Origin: Sphingobium sp. EM0848
GTDB taxonomy: Bacteria > Pseudomonadota > Alphaproteobacteria > Sphingomonadales > Sphingomonadaceae
Reading direction: 5' to 3'
Assembly (NCBI RefSeq): GCF_013375555.1
Contig: NZ_JABXWB010000001.1
Coordinates: forward strand, 1,240,001-1,304,000
Length of the DNA: 64,000 nt
Below the pieces are notes generated by a model. That model was not told the DNA's origin. It worked only from the letters and a program-made list of their open reading frames with translations, and made no database searches. This document shows, piece after piece, positions 45,711 to 58,080 of this stretch (the first letter of the stretch is position 1; each line of letters opens with the position of its first letter). Position numbers and translations under genes: made by a program.

Positions 45711-47864
45711 GTGACCGAGAAGCCGACGCTGGATCAGTGGGCGACCGCCGCCGCCAAGGAAGTGAAGGGCAAGGACCTGAACTGGGAGACCCCGGAAGGG
45801 ATCACCGTCAAGCCGCTCTACACCGCTGAGGATGTGACCGTCGATCCGGGTCTTCCCGGCTTCGCGCCGTTCACGCGTGGCGTGCGCGCCTCCATGTATG
45901 CAGGCCGTCCCTGGACCATCCGGCAATATGCGGGCTTCTCGACCGCCGAGGAATCCAACGCCTTCTATCGCCGCAATCTGGCCGCGGGGCAGAAGGGCCT
46001 CAGCGTCGCTTTCGACCTTGCCACCCATCGCGGCTATGACAGCGACCATCCGCGCGTCGTCGGTGACGTCGGCAAGGCGGGCGTCGCGATCGACACGATC
46101 GAGGACATGAAGATCCTGTTCGACGGCATTCCGCTCGATCAGATGTCGGTTTCCATGACGATGAACGGCGCGGTGATCCCGATCCTGGCCTTCTTCATCG
46201 TCGCGGGCGAGGAGCAAGGGGTCGAGCGCAAGCTGTTGGACGGGACCATTCAGAATGACATTCTGAAGGAGTTCATGGTCCGCAACACCTATATCTACCC
46301 GCCCGAACCCTCGATGCGGATCATCTCGGACATTTTCGGCTATACCAGCCGCGAGATGCCCAAGTTCAACAGCATCTCCATCTCCGGCTATCATATGCAG
46401 GAAGCCGGCGCGACGCAGGTGCAGGAACTGGCCTTCACCATCGCGGACGGCGCGGAATATGTGCGCTATGGCGTGGCGAGCGGCCTCGACATCGACAAAT
46501 TCGCCGGGCGCCTCAGCTTCTTTTTCGCCATCGGCATGAACTTCTTCATGGAGATCGCGAAGCTGCGCGCCGCCCGTGTGCTGTGGCATCGCGTCATGAC
46601 GAAGCTTGGCGCGAAGGACGAGCGCTCCAAGATGCTGCGCACCCATTGCCAGACGTCGGGCGTGTCGCTGACTGAGCAGGACCCCTATAACAACGTCATG
46701 CGCACCACCATCGAAGCGATGGCGGCCATGCTGGGCGGCACGCAGTCGCTGCACACTAACGCGCTGGACGAGGCGATCGCGCTGCCGACCGACTTCTCCG
46801 CCCGCATCGCGCGCAACACCCAGATCGTCATCCAGGAAGAGACGGGCATGTGCAATGTCGTCGATCCGCTGGGCGGCAGCTATTATATCGAAGCGTTGAC
46901 CCAGCAACTGGTCGACGCCGCGCAGGAGATCATCGACCGCGTGGAAGCTGAAGGCGGCATGGCGAAGGCCGTGGGCGCCGGTTGGCCCAAGGCGATGATC
47001 GAAACCGCCGCCGCTGCCCGTCAGGCGCGCGTCGACCGGGGCGAGGACGTGATCGTCGGCGTCAACAAATATCGTCTGGCGAACGAGGATCTGCTCGAAA
47101 CGCTGGAAGTCGACAACACCAAGGTCCGCGAAGCGCAGATCGCTCGCATCAACAAGGTGAAGGCAGAGCGCGACGAGGCCAAGTGCCAGGCTGCGCTGGA
47201 AGCGCTGCGTCAGGGCGCTGCGGGTGCGCAGTCGATCGAAAACAACCTCCTTGCCCTTGCGGTGGAATGCGCCCGTGCACGCGCAACGCTGGGCGAGATT
47301 TCCTCCGCCATGGAGGACAGCTTCAACCGTTATGGCACGGTGCCGACGCCGGTGAAGGGCGTCTATGCCGAGCCTTATGCCCAGGACAGCCGCTGGAAAC
47401 AGGTTCTTGACGGGGTGCAGGCCGTCGAGCGGCGCCTCGGTCGCAAGCCCAAACTGCTCGTCGCCAAGATGGGACAGGACGGCCATGACCGGGGCGCCAA
47501 CGTGATCGCGTCCGCTTTCGGGGACATGGGGTTCGACGTCGTGTCGGGGCCGCTGTTCCAGACGCCGGAGGAAACCGTCGTGCTGGCGCTCGACAGCGGT
47601 GTGGACGTGGTGGGCGCATCGTCGCTGGCTGCTGGACACAAGACGCTGATCCCCGAACTCATCAGGCAGCTTCGGGAAAAGGGCCGCAACGACATCAAGG
47701 TGATCGCGGGCGGCGTCATTCCTCCGCAGGATTATGACTTCCTTCGTGACGCGGGCGTTCAGGGGATTTATGGACCCGGCTCCAACGTCGTGGAATGCGC
47801 CGCCGATGTGCTGCGCCTCCTCGGCCACAACATGCCCCCGGCGGGGCTGGAGGAAGCCGCTTGA
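45711..47864 (+). CDS. Methylmalonyl-CoA mutase
   Basis: 717-residue adenosylcobalamin enzyme that rearranges (R)-methylmalonyl-CoA to succinyl-CoA. An N-terminal TIM barrel ([48 protein letters not shown]) is followed by the B12-binding domain with GQDGHDRG (His592) and the GGVIPPQD loop. It is a single-chain enzyme of the ScpA/BhbA type. GTG start at 45711 with GGAGAG before it; an inverted repeat (CGTCTC/GAGACG) lies in the 92-base gap upstream. Confidence 0.95.
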   Translation: MTEKPTLDQWATAAAKEVKGKDLNWETPEGITVKPLYTAEDVTVDPGLPGFAPFTRGVRASMYAGRPWTIRQYAGFSTAEESNAFYRRNLAAGQKGLSVAFDLATHRGYDSDHPRVVGDVGKAGVAIDTIEDMKILFDGIPLDQMSVSMTMNGAVIPILAFFIVAGEEQGVERKLLDGTIQNDILKEFMVRNTYIYPPEPSMRIISDIFGYTSREMPKFNSISISGYHMQEAGATQVQELAFTIADGAEYVRYGVASGLDIDKFAGRLSFFFAIGMNFFMEIAKLRAARVLWHRVMTKLGAKDERSKMLRTHCQTSGVSLTEQDPYNNVMRTTIEAMAAMLGGTQSLHTNALDEAIALPTDFSARIARNTQIVIQEETGMCNVVDPLGGSYYIEALTQQLVDAAQEIIDRVEAEGGMAKAVGAGWPKAMIETAAAARQARVDRGEDVIVGVNKYRLANEDLLETLEVDNTKVREAQIARINKVKAERDEAKCQAALEALRQGAAGAQSIENNLLALAVECARARATLGEISSAMEDSFNRYGTVPTPVKGVYAEPYAQDSRWKQVLDGVQAVERRLGRKPKLLVAKMGQDGHDRGANVIASAFGDMGFDVVSGPLFQTPEETVVLALDSGVDVVGASSLAAGHKTLIPELIRQLREKGRNDIKVIAGGVIPPQDYDFLRDAGVQGIYGPGSNVVECAADVLRLLGHNMPPAGLEEAA

Positions 47865-48862
47865 ACACCACTACCGCCCGCACCGACTGGACCCGCGACG
47901 AGATCGCCGCGCTATTCGACCTGCCCTTCAACGACCTGATGTTCGAAGCGCAGTCGATCCATCGCGCGAACTTCCCGCGTAATGAAGTGCAGCTTTCAAC
48001 CCTGCTGTCGATCAAGACAGGCGGTTGCCCGGAAGATTGCGGCTATTGCAGCCAGTCGACCGAGGCGGAAAGCGGCCTGAAGGCGACCAAGCTGATGGAC
48101 GTGCAGGCCGTGCTTCAGGCGGCGGCGCAGGCCAAGGACCATGGTTCGGGTCGTTTCTGCATGGGCGCGGCGTGGCGCAACCCCAAGGAACGGGACATGC
48201 CCAAGCTCATCGAAATGGTGAAGGGCGTGCGCCAGATGGGCATGGAAACCTGCATGACGCTGGGCATGCTGTCCGCCGATCAGGCGAAGCAGCTCGCGGA
48301 TGCGGGCCTCGATTATTACAACCATAATATCGACACCTCGCCGGAAAATTACGCCAACGTCATCACCACCCGGACCTTCGAGGACCGGATCGAGACGCTG
48401 GAAAATGTGCGCGACGCGGGCATCAATGTGTGCTGCGGCGGGATCGTCGGCATGGGCGAGACGCGGTCGGATCGCATTGGCTTCCTGCATGCGCTGGGCA
48501 CCATGCCGCATCCCGAAAGCGTGCCGATCAATGCGCTGGTGCCGGTGGCCGGGACCGTGCTGGGCGATATGCTGAAGGACACGCCGCTCGCCAAGATTGA
48601 CGAGGTGGAGTTCGTCCGCACCGTGGCCGTGGCGCGCATCGTCATGCCGCAGTCGATGGTGCGGCTTTCCGCCGGCCGCGAGAGCATGAGCGAAGCCTGT
48701 CAGGCGCTCTGTTTCATGGCGGGCGCGAACAGCATCTTTACCGGCGACAAGCTGCTGACCGCAGCCAATGCCGGGGACGACAAGGATAGCGCGCTGCTTT
48801 CCAAGCTCGGGCTGACGCCGATGATGGCTCAGCCGCACGGGCATCTGGAAGCAGCGGAATAA
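47861..48862 (+). CDS. bioB: Biotin synthase
   Basis: 333-residue radical SAM enzyme that inserts sulfur into dethiobiotin. The [4Fe-4S] motif is Cys56, Cys60, Cys63 in [33 protein letters not shown] and RLSAGRES are BioB signatures. The start is TTG 47861, overlapping the mutase stop by 4 bases with GGAGG before it; the ATG-like extensions upstream lie inside the mutase gene. Placement between the mutase and pccA suggests biotin supply for the carboxylase; the other bio genes are not here. Confidence 0.93.
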   Translation: MNTTTARTDWTRDEIAALFDLPFNDLMFEAQSIHRANFPRNEVQLSTLLSIKTGGCPEDCGYCSQSTEAESGLKATKLMDVQAVLQAAAQAKDHGSGRFCMGAAWRNPKERDMPKLIEMVKGVRQMGMETCMTLGMLSADQAKQLADAGLDYYNHNIDTSPENYANVITTRTFEDRIETLENVRDAGINVCCGGIVGMGETRSDRIGFLHALGTMPHPESVPINALVPVAGTVLGDMLKDTPLAKIDEVEFVRTVAVARIVMPQSMVRLSAGRESMSEACQALCFMAGANSIFTGDKLLTAANAGDDKDSALLSKLGLTPMMAQPHGHLEAAE

Positions 48863-48965
48863 TTCAACGCACAGGTCGAAGGCCGCGCATCCCTTTCAGG
48901 GAGCTGGCCTTCGGCAACTCGCACCAAGCGGCGCGAGAGGAATAGGACTGGGGCAAGGACTCAAG

Positions 48966-50951
<1,986 letters not shown>

Positions 50952-50993
50952 GATCTCCGCCGGAGCATCAAAATGATGCGGCAAGGGAGAAGT

Positions 50994-51088
50994 GGAGCAC
51001 GCGCCCTGCGTCTGTTTTGAAGCAGCGCGCTCCAGTTTCGAGCGGGTCGGGAAGGATAGAATTATCCGTCTCTCGACCCGCCTGAAAC
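50994..51088 (+). other. Two consecutive strong hairpins between pccA and csaA
   Basis: Hairpin 1 (50994-51033) pairs GGAGCACGCGC with GCGCGCTCC. Hairpin 2 (51035-51088) pairs GTTTC, GCGGGTCG and GGATA with TATCC, CGACCCGC and GAAAC in order, giving an 18-pair stem with small internal loops and a GAAT tip. No T-run follows. It may be a processed 3' end, a small RNA or a leader element. Confidence 0.5.
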
Positions 51089-51107
51089 GAATGGATAGAG
51101 TGGCTTC

Positions 51108-51479
51108 ATGCACCTCTCCCACGAGCCCGACGCCCCTCCCGCAGAGTTGATCGGCTTTGACGATTTCCTGAAAGTCGACATTCGGGTCGGCACGATCCTG
51201 ACCGCCGAGCCCTATCCCGAAGCACGCAAGCCTGCCTATAAATTGCTGATCGATTTCGGTCCGGCGATCGGGAAGCGCAAATCGAGCGCACAAATCACAG
51301 AGAATTATTCAGTAAACGACCTGCCAGGGCGACAGGTCGCTGCGGTGATCAATTTTCCGCCGCGTCAAATCGGCAAGTTCCTTTCCGAAGTGCTGACATT
51401 GGGTTTTGCCGATGGTCAGGGAGCGGTGACACTGTTTTCGCCGGACAAGCCCGTGCCCAACGGTGCGCGCCTTTTCTAG
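51108..51479 (+). CDS. csaA: CsaA-like tRNA-binding protein
   Basis: 123-residue OB-fold protein of the EMAP-II-like/CsaA family that binds tRNA and has chaperone activity in Bacillus. FLKVDIRVGTILTAEPYPEARKPAYKL and SSAQITENY are the family core. Monocistronic, with the structured segment just upstream. Confidence 0.88.
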   Translation: MHLSHEPDAPPAELIGFDDFLKVDIRVGTILTAEPYPEARKPAYKLLIDFGPAIGKRKSSAQITENYSVNDLPGRQVAAVINFPPRQIGKFLSEVLTLGFADGQGAVTLFSPDKPVPNGARLF

Positions 51480-51579
51480 CGACCTGAGGGGGCAGCAGGT
51501 CATGGCTGTCTTTCAATAATCTTCTTGCCGTCTTGATCGATGTTACATAGCTTTCCGAGAAAAGCCGAAAGAGGAGAGT

Positions 51580-52296
51580 ATGATGCGCAAATTGATCGCT
51601 GAATTCCTCGGTACTGGATGGTTGGTTCTTGGAGGTTGTGGTTCGGCGGTATTGGCGGCCGCTTTCCCTGATCTTGGCATAGGCTTTGCGGGCGTGGCGC
51701 TGGCCTTTGGCTTGACGGTCGTCACCATGGCCTATGCCATCGGCCATGTTTCAGGCTGCCATCTCAATCCCGCCGTCTCTTTCGGGCTATGGGCTGGCGG
51801 CCGGTTCGCTCTCAACGAACTGCCCGGCTATGTCATCGCACAGACACTGGGCGCCGCTGCGGGCGCCGGCGTGCTTTACCTGATCGCCAGCGGCCATCCC
51901 GATTTCAGCCTGGCAGGCGGATTTGCGAGCAACGGCTTTGGCGAACATTCGCCGGGGGGCTATTCGCTGGGTGCCGCTTTCGTCTGCGAACTGGTCATGA
52001 CCTTCGCCTTCCTGTTCGTCATCATGGGAGCGACGCATGGATCGGCACCCAAGGGCTTTGCTCCACTGGCCATCGGGCTGGCGCTGACCCTGATCCATCT
52101 GATCAGCATTCCGGTGACCAATACGTCGGTCAATCCGGCGCGTAGCACCGGGCCGGCGCTGTTCGTGGGTGGCTGGGCACTTCAGCAACTCTGGCTGTTC
52201 TGGGTCGCCCCCATTTTGGGTGGGGTCGTCGGCGGTATTTCTTATCGTCAACTTAGCCCCGATCAACCCGCCCCCATCGATATTGGGGGACAGTGA
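51580..52296 (+). CDS. aqpZ: Aquaporin Z
   Basis: 238-residue water channel with six membrane helices and both NPA half-helices (HLNPAVSFG near 65-75, [13 protein letters not shown] near 183-195). [16 protein letters not shown] at the start is typical of AqpZ. The selectivity-filter residues (His, Arg and a cysteine in SGCHLNP) fit a water-selective pore. GAGGAGAG precedes the double ATG (51580 or 51583). Confidence 0.93.
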   Translation: MMRKLIAEFLGTGWLVLGGCGSAVLAAAFPDLGIGFAGVALAFGLTVVTMAYAIGHVSGCHLNPAVSFGLWAGGRFALNELPGYVIAQTLGAAAGAGVLYLIASGHPDFSLAGGFASNGFGEHSPGGYSLGAAFVCELVMTFAFLFVIMGATHGSAPKGFAPLAIGLALTLIHLISIPVTNTSVNPARSTGPALFVGGWALQQLWLFWVAPILGGVVGGISYRQLSPDQPAPIDIGGQ

Positions 52297-52382
52297 AACA
52301 GCCGCCCTTCCCGAAACGCAGGGCGGAAAAACGGGAGGCGTGATGTCTCGACGGTGACGTCGAGCAACGCTATCCGCATCGT

Positions 52383-53429
52383 ATGACCGATTTTTCCGCA
52401 CCGTTGCGTCTGCGTCTGGATGAAGACGCGCTGCTATCCAACTGGCACTGGCTGAAGGGGAGGGGTGGTGCTCCGGCCTGTGGCGCCGCGGTGAAAGCCA
52501 ATGGCTATGGGCTGGGCGCGGCAGAGGTGATGCGACGCCTGCTAAAAGCGGGCTGCCGGGACTTTTTCGTGTCCAACTGGGCAGAAGCGATGGCTTTGGA
52601 GTCATTGCTGGCTGAGGGCGTTTCGCTGTCGGTGCTCCATGGCGTGCGGGAAGAGGATATGGCGGTCGCGCTGGCTTCGCGCGCTCGGCCCGTCCTGTGC
52701 ACGGAAAAGCAGATCGCGCGGTGGAAGGCAGCCGATGGCGGTCCATGCGACGTGATGGTCGACACGGGCATGAACCGGCTGGGTCTTGACTGGCGGGGCG
52801 ATGTCGCGGGGCAGATAGCGGGGCTGACCATCGTGACATTGCTCAGCCATCTGGTGTCGGCCGATGAGGACACGCCGCTCAGTCAGGACCAGCTAGAGCG
52901 GTTCATCCGCGTGCGGGGGAGCGTGACGGCGGCGCGATACAGCCTGGCGAACAGCGCAGGCATCTGTCTTGGAACGGCCTACGGCTTTGACATGACCCGG
53001 CCTGGCCTTGCCCTTTATGGCGGCGTTCCGCGCGGCGAAGCGGTAGGGCATATCCGGCAGGTCGTCTTTCCCGAAACACAAGTGTTGCAGCGGCGGCGTG
53101 TCCGGGCGGGCGATGCGATCGGCTATAATGCCACCCATGTCGCGGCGGCCGACATGGAGATCGCGGTGCTGAATTTGGGCTATGCCGATGGCTATTTGCG
53201 GGGTTTTTCCGGGCGCGGATCGATGTGGGCAGGGCAGGTGCACCTGCCGGTGGTGGGGCGTGTGTCGATGGATCTGACGGCGGTGGATGTCTCCACGCTG
53301 CCTGATGTGGCAGAGGGGGATTGGCTGGCCGTTGACTATGCTCTGGATGAAGCCGCCGCGATTTCCGGGCTGTCGCAATATGAGTTGCTGACAGGTCTTG
53401 GCGCACGGTTCGACCGGCTCTGGGACTGA
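52383..53429 (+). CDS. alr: Alanine racemase
   Basis: 348-residue PLP enzyme making D-alanine for peptidoglycan. The PLP lysine is Lys38 in AAVKANGYGLGA. The catalytic tyrosine lies in the C-terminal beta domain; IGYNATHVAA and LGYADGYLRG mark it. DTGMNRLG and GRVSMDLTAVDVS are further family motifs. Slightly short but complete. Confidence 0.93.
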   Translation: MTDFSAPLRLRLDEDALLSNWHWLKGRGGAPACGAAVKANGYGLGAAEVMRRLLKAGCRDFFVSNWAEAMALESLLAEGVSLSVLHGVREEDMAVALASRARPVLCTEKQIARWKAADGGPCDVMVDTGMNRLGLDWRGDVAGQIAGLTIVTLLSHLVSADEDTPLSQDQLERFIRVRGSVTAARYSLANSAGICLGTAYGFDMTRPGLALYGGVPRGEAVGHIRQVVFPETQVLQRRRVRAGDAIGYNATHVAAADMEIAVLNLGYADGYLRGFSGRGSMWAGQVHLPVVGRVSMDLTAVDVSTLPDVAEGDWLAVDYALDEAAAISGLSQYELLTGLGARFDRLWD

Positions 53430-53430
53430 G

Positions 53431-53473
53431 CCAAAGAAAAGGGCCACCGATCCTTCCGGGATCGACGGCCCTT
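53431..53473 (-). terminator. Rho-independent terminator of the thiolase gene
   Basis: AAGGGCC and GGCCCTT flank a second pair GATCC/GGATC. On the minus strand the stem is followed by TTTTCTTTGG, a T-rich tract. It lies between the convergent alr and thiolase stops. Confidence 0.75.
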
Positions 53474-53492
53474 CTGTCAGTTCAGTTTCCGC

Positions 53493-54665
53493 TTAACGTT
53501 CGATGCACATGGCGACGCCCATGCCACCGCCGACGCACAGCGTAGCAAGGCCCTTCTTGGCGTCGCGCTTCTGCATTTCGTAGATCAGCGTGGTCAACAC
53601 ACGGGCGCCCGAAGCGCCAACCGGGTGACCGATGGCGATGGCGCCGCCGTTCACATTGACCTTGGCCGGGTCCCAACCCAGTTCCTGACCAACCGCCAGA
53701 GCCTGTGCGGCGAAGGCTTCATTGGCTTCGATGAGGTCCAGGTCGGCCAGCGACCAGCCGGCCTTGGCCAGCGCATTGCGGGTCGCGGGAGCCGGTCCAA
53801 TGCCCATGATCGCCGGATCGACGCCGCAGGTCGCGAAACTGGCGATGCGCGCCAGAACCGGGGCATTGCGCTTGGCGGCGTCCTCGGCGCTCATCACGAC
53901 CAGCGCGGCTGCGCCGTCATTGATGCCGCTGGCGTTGCCGGCGGTCACGGTGCCGTCCTTCTTGAAGGCGGGGCGCAGGCTCTGCATGGCTTCGATCGTC
54001 GCGCCGGCGCGGATATATTCGTCGGCATCGACGATGGTGTCACCCTTGCGGCCCTTGATCGTCACGGGAACGATCTCGTCCTTGAAGCGGCCGGCGGCGC
54101 GAGCGGCTTCAGCCTTGTTCTGGCTGGCGACGGCGAATTCGTCCTGCGCTTCGCGGCTGATCTGGTACTTCTCGGCCAGATTTTCGGCGGTGATGCCCAT
54201 GTGATAATTGTGGAACGCGTCGGTCAGGCCGTCATGCGTCATCGTGTCGATGAACGAGATCGGACCCATTTTCGCACCGGCGCGCAGATATTGTGCATGG
54301 GGCGCAAGCGACATGCTTTCCTGTCCACCCGCGACCATGATGCGCGCGTCGCCCGCCTTGATCGCCTGTGCCGCGAGCGCGACCGCGCGCAGACCCGATC
54401 CGCAAAGCTGGTTGAGGCCGATGGCGGTGCGCTCGACCGGGATGCCGGCGTTGACGGCGGCCTGACGGGCGGGGTTCTGCCCCTGCGCCGCGGTCAGGAT
54501 CTGGCCGAGGATGACTTCATCCACTTCCTCCGGCGCGACGCCGGCCTGAGCGAGAGCGGCGATGATCGCGGTACGTCCCAGTTCGTGTGCGGGAGTCGAG
54601 CCGAATACGCCCATGAAGCTGCCGACCGCGGTACGCTTGGCGGCGGTGATGACGATGTCTGACAA
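53493..54665 (-). CDS. phaA: Acetyl-CoA C-acetyltransferase (beta-ketothiolase)
   Basis: About 390 residues. Condenses two acetyl-CoA to acetoacetyl-CoA, or does the reverse in beta-oxidation. Nucleophile Cys88 in [27 protein letters not shown] and the second cysteine in [12 protein letters not shown]. Start TTG 54665 matches the family N-terminus ([16 protein letters not shown]); the ATG-less extension upstream is not conserved in type. Placed after the PhaC-like gene, it fits polyhydroxybutyrate synthesis. Confidence 0.9.
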   Translation of the reverse strand: MSDIVITAAKRTAVGSFMGVFGSTPAHELGRTAIIAALAQAGVAPEEVDEVILGQILTAAQGQNPARQAAVNAGIPVERTAIGLNQLCGSGLRAVALAAQAIKAGDARIMVAGGQESMSLAPHAQYLRAGAKMGPISFIDTMTHDGLTDAFHNYHMGITAENLAEKYQISREAQDEFAVASQNKAEAARAAGRFKDEIVPVTIKGRKGDTIVDADEYIRAGATIEAMQSLRPAFKKDGTVTAGNASGINDGAAALVVMSAEDAAKRNAPVLARIASFATCGVDPAIMGIGPAPATRNALAKAGWSLADLDLIEANEAFAAQALAVGQELGWDPAKVNVNGGAIAIGHPVGASGARVLTTLIYEMQKRDAKKGLATLCVGGGMGVAMCIER

Positions 54666-54716
54666 AGCCTTGATCCTCGATTCCGGGGGTGATTGTTTTC
54701 GCGGCCGCACATATCA

Positions 54717-55805
54717 TCATCCGCCGTGCCTGCAAAGCCATTGGGACAGGGGGCCCCACAGGTACTGTCGGGCGCTGCCGCCGACGATCATGCCGACATG
54801 GCCGAGCGCCAGCGTCTCCTGTTCCGCCATTTCAGGCGCAGCTTCGGCGGGAACGATGCGGTCCCGCGCGGAACGGATTGAAAGCGTGGGACAAGTCAGC
54901 TCGGCAGGATCGATCCGCTTGCCGTTGATGCGCCACCGACCAAGGCCACTCGCATTCGCAGCATAAAATTTTTCGAACAGATCAAGACCCGCGCCATAGG
55001 TGAGCGGCGGGCCGCCATTGGCCCAATCCTCCACCGCCAGAAAGGCATGTTCCTCATCCGAACCCGTCATCGTTTCGGCGAAAGCGGCATATTTTCGGAT
55101 GGTCCGTGCCGGATCCATCGCCCAGAAACCGGATTGCAGCACCTCCATGGGGACATATCCCAGACGCTCGCACATGGGTTTCGCGCCCTGCCATAGCGCC
55201 GAGATCTGTTCACGGTCGGCCTGTGGAATGCCATCGAAATCCCAGGGCGCGGCGATGGTCGCTACGGCTCGGGTTTCCATCGATGCTGCAGCGCCGATCA
55301 CCAGATTTCCGCCCAGACAATATCCGACCAGGATCGGCGGCCGGGGCAGGGATTGCAGCATGGGAAGCAGCTTTGCGAACACATGGCCATCAAGGCCCAG
55401 GCCACCTTCGCCCTCAAGCGGGGCGCCCCAGTCGACCAGATAGGCGTCATGTCCTGCTGCACTCATATGGCGCAGCATGGAGCGGCTGGACGAGAGGTCC
55501 AGCACCAGCGGCGGGTTGATGAGGGAAGGCACGAAAACCACCGGCGCGCGGCCATTATCCGTCCCATAGCGGAGCAGTCTGGCATTGCCCGCGGATGCGA
55601 AAGGCGGCGGCGCATGCGGGGGAGAAGGGCGCCTAGCCTCTTGATATTTACGCAAACCTTGGAAAGCGCGCTTTCGCAGTTCGGGATCATCCTGCGTTTC
55701 CCGCCATAAAATATTGAGAAAAAGGGGTAATGGCCGCGGGCCATGTTGCGACGCGGCATTGGGCTGTGCTAATGCGGAAAATGCAGGTGTGGGAGAGGTA
55801 TCCAT
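54717..55805 (-). CDS. phaC: PhaC-like polyhydroxyalkanoate synthase (alpha/beta hydrolase)
   Basis: 362 residues, about the length of class III/short PhaC enzymes. The nucleophile is Cys163 in the lipase-like box GYCLGG; the catalytic Asp (RSARDRIVPAE) and His (LGHVGMIVG) follow near residues 318 and 337. RPLPLFLNILWRETQDDPELR is the typical PhaC lead. ATG 55805 uses the same CCATGG as the phaR ATG on the other strand and has no visible ribosome-binding site, so the start is less certain. Lengths near 600 are typical of class I, so this is a short form. Confidence 0.8.
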   Translation of the reverse strand: MDTSPTPAFSALAQPNAASQHGPRPLPLFLNILWRETQDDPELRKRAFQGLRKYQEARRPSPPHAPPPFASAGNARLLRYGTDNGRAPVVFVPSLINPPLVLDLSSSRSMLRHMSAAGHDAYLVDWGAPLEGEGGLGLDGHVFAKLLPMLQSLPRPPILVGYCLGGNLVIGAAASMETRAVATIAAPWDFDGIPQADREQISALWQGAKPMCERLGYVPMEVLQSGFWAMDPARTIRKYAAFAETMTGSDEEHAFLAVEDWANGGPPLTYGAGLDLFEKFYAANASGLGRWRINGKRIDPAELTCPTLSIRSARDRIVPAEAAPEMAEQETLALGHVGMIVGGSARQYLWGPLSQWLCRHGG

Positions 55806-56394
55806 GGCCAAATCTAAGACCGCGAACGAATCAGAGCCGGTCGTCATCAAGAAGTACGCTAACAGGCGGCTCTATAACACAGAAACGTCGAGCTACATCA
55901 CGCTGGATCTTTTGTCGCAGATGACTCGTGAGGGGCGCGAGTTCGTCGTCGTCGACGCAAAGACCGGAGAGGACATCACGCACAATGTCCTGACGCAAAT
56001 CATCATGGAGGAAGAGCAGCGCGGCAAGAACATGCTGCCCGTCAACTTCCTGCGCCAGCTGATCGCCATGTACGGCGATTCCATGCAGTCCATGGTGCCG
56101 CAATATCTGGAAGCGTCGATGGAGGCGTTCCGCAAGAACCAGCAGCAGTTTCAGGAAGCGATGAAGGGCGCTTTCGGCGGCGGCCCTCTGGCCGAAATCG
56201 CCAAGCGCAACATGCAGATGTTCGAGGCGGCGGCGAGCGCCTTTGGCACGGGAATGCCCGGGATGCCGGGAATGCCGACGCCTGCGCCGTCGCCGGCTCC
56301 ATCGTCCGCTTCGGAAGAGGCCAAGGATGATGAAATTGCCGAACTGAAGGCGCAACTTGCCGCGCTCAATGCCAAGATAGACAAGCTGACTTAA
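55804..56394 (+). CDS. phaR: Polyhydroxyalkanoate synthesis repressor PhaR
   Basis: 196-residue DNA-binding regulator of PHA genes and granule-associated phasins. The N-terminal PHB/PHA accumulation DNA-binding motif reads IKKYANRRLYNTETSSYITL, followed by LLSQMTREGREFVVVDAKTG and the helical C-terminal region (FLRQLIAMYGDSMQSMVP). A GGGAGAGG site lies before ATG 55804. Divergent from phaC and thiolase, its likely targets. Confidence 0.94.
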   Translation: MAKSKTANESEPVVIKKYANRRLYNTETSSYITLDLLSQMTREGREFVVVDAKTGEDITHNVLTQIIMEEEQRGKNMLPVNFLRQLIAMYGDSMQSMVPQYLEASMEAFRKNQQQFQEAMKGAFGGGPLAEIAKRNMQMFEAAASAFGTGMPGMPGMPTPAPSPAPSSASEEAKDDEIAELKAQLAALNAKIDKLT

Positions 56395-56467
56395 GCCTTC
56401 GGGGTCGACATGGACGGCGCGCTTGGCTTATGGCGCGCCATCCACTCGAAAACAAGGTCGATCCGAA

Positions 56468-57994
56468 GTGAAGCACGCCCTTTCCGTTACCCGCGAACAG
56501 GATTTCGCCGCCTGGTATCAGGCCGTCATTTCCGAAGCCGATATGGCCGAGGAAAGCGGTGTGCGCGGCTGCATGGTCATCCGGCCATGGGGCTATGGCA
56601 TCTGGGAACGGATGCAAAAGCTGCTGGACGAACGCATCAAAGCGACCGGCCACGAAAATTGCTATTTCCCGCTGTTCATTCCCTTGAGCTATTTCGAGAA
56701 GGAAGCCGAGCATGTCGACGGCTTTGCCAAGGAAATGGCGGTCGTCACCCATCACCGCCTGATCCAGAAGGATGGCAAGCTGGTCCCCGATCCCGAGGCC
56801 AAGCTGGAAGAGCCGCTGGTGGTTCGCCCGACTTCGGAGACGGTGATCGGCGCGGCCTTCTCGCGCTGGGTGCAGAGCTGGCGCGATCTGCCGGTGCTGA
56901 TCAATCAGTGGGCCAACGTCGTCCGCTGGGAAATGCGCACGCGCATGTTCCTGCGCACCGCCGAATTTCTCTGGCAGGAAGGGCACACGGCTCACGCCAG
57001 CGTCGATGAGGCGATGGAAGAGACGATGAAGATGCTCGAAGTCTATCGCGAGTTCGCGGAGGAGTGCGTGGCGCTTCCGGTCATCGCGGGCGAGAAGCCG
57101 GAAAATGAGCGCTTCCCCGGTGCCGTCGCAACCTATTCCATCGAGGCGATGATGCAGGATGGCAAGGCTTTGCAGGCAGGGACATCGCACTTCCTGGGCA
57201 CGACCTTCTCTCAGGCGCAGAACATCAAGTTCCAGAATGCAGAGGGACAGCAGGAGCTGGCTCAGACGACCAGCTGGGGTGTTTCGACGCGCATGATCGG
57301 CGGGCTGATCATGGTGCATGGTGATGATGACGGCCTGCGCGTGCCGCCGCGCATGGCGCCCTATCAGGTCATCGTGGTGCCGATGCTGCGCGATACCGAA
57401 GAGGATGCCGCGATCCTCGCCTATTGCGGTGATCTGGTGACGGAATTGAACAAGCTGGACGTGTTCCGCGAGCCGGTGCGTGCGTTGCTCGATCGCCGTC
57501 CGGCCAAGGCCGCCAACAAACGCTGGGGGTGGGTCAAGAAGGGCGCGCCGATCGTGATCGAGGTCGGCGGGCGCGATGTGGCGGGCGGCAACGTGTCCGT
57601 CATTCGTCGTGACCGGCTCTATCGCGAGGACGGCAAGCTCGACAGCCAGATTGTCGCCAAGGGCGATTTCCTGGGTGCGGCGACGGGAATGTTGGAGGAT
57701 ATCCAGCAGGCCTTGTTCGCGGACGCGCAGGCACGGTTGCACGGCAATATCGACAAGTCGATTACGTCGCTCGACGCACTCAAGGCTTATTTCAACGCGA
57801 GCAAGAAGCCCGGCTGGGCGCTGGTGCAGTGGTCCAAGCCGACCGGCGCGGCGCTGGACAAGGTGGTCGAGTGGCTGAAGGGCGAAAAGCTGACGCTGCG
57901 CAATGTGCCGACGGATGCGGAAGCGGCTGACGGTGCGTGCATCTTCACTGGCGAGAAAGCGGTGGAGCGCGTGCTGGTCGGGCGGAGCTACTGA
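56468..57994 (+). CDS. proS: Prolyl-tRNA synthetase, archaeal/eukaryotic type
   Basis: 508-residue class II synthetase. Motif 2 region is VRPTSETVIGAAFSRWVQSW and RWEMRTRMFLRTAEFLWQEGHT, which match the archaeal/eukaryotic form (type 3) rather than the bacterial GPTHEEVIT form, and there is no large INS editing insert. GTG start at 56468 gives KHALSVTREQDFAAWYQAV. I do not know how common this type is in sphingomonads. Confidence 0.9.
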   Translation: MKHALSVTREQDFAAWYQAVISEADMAEESGVRGCMVIRPWGYGIWERMQKLLDERIKATGHENCYFPLFIPLSYFEKEAEHVDGFAKEMAVVTHHRLIQKDGKLVPDPEAKLEEPLVVRPTSETVIGAAFSRWVQSWRDLPVLINQWANVVRWEMRTRMFLRTAEFLWQEGHTAHASVDEAMEETMKMLEVYREFAEECVALPVIAGEKPENERFPGAVATYSIEAMMQDGKALQAGTSHFLGTTFSQAQNIKFQNAEGQQELAQTTSWGVSTRMIGGLIMVHGDDDGLRVPPRMAPYQVIVVPMLRDTEEDAAILAYCGDLVTELNKLDVFREPVRALLDRRPAKAANKRWGWVKKGAPIVIEVGGRDVAGGNVSVIRRDRLYREDGKLDSQIVAKGDFLGAATGMLEDIQQALFADAQARLHGNIDKSITSLDALKAYFNASKKPGWALVQWSKPTGAALDKVVEWLKGEKLTLRNVPTDAEAADGACIFTGEKAVERVLVGRSY

Positions 57995-58049
57995 CTTTTT
58001 GAGGCGTGCCGTGTTCCTGCGAATGCAGGAGCACGGGAAGGTGATGTGG

Positions 58050-58080
58050 AAGGGCAGCCCAATGGGGCTGCCCTTTGCAT
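58050..58080 (+). terminator. Terminator after proS
   Basis: AGGGCAGCCC, a short loop and GGGCTGCCC form a 9-pair stem followed by TTTGCATTT. It ends at the hslU stop, which reads the other way. A second, weaker hairpin (TTCCTGC-GAAT-GCAGGAG) lies about 20 bases upstream. Confidence 0.7.
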
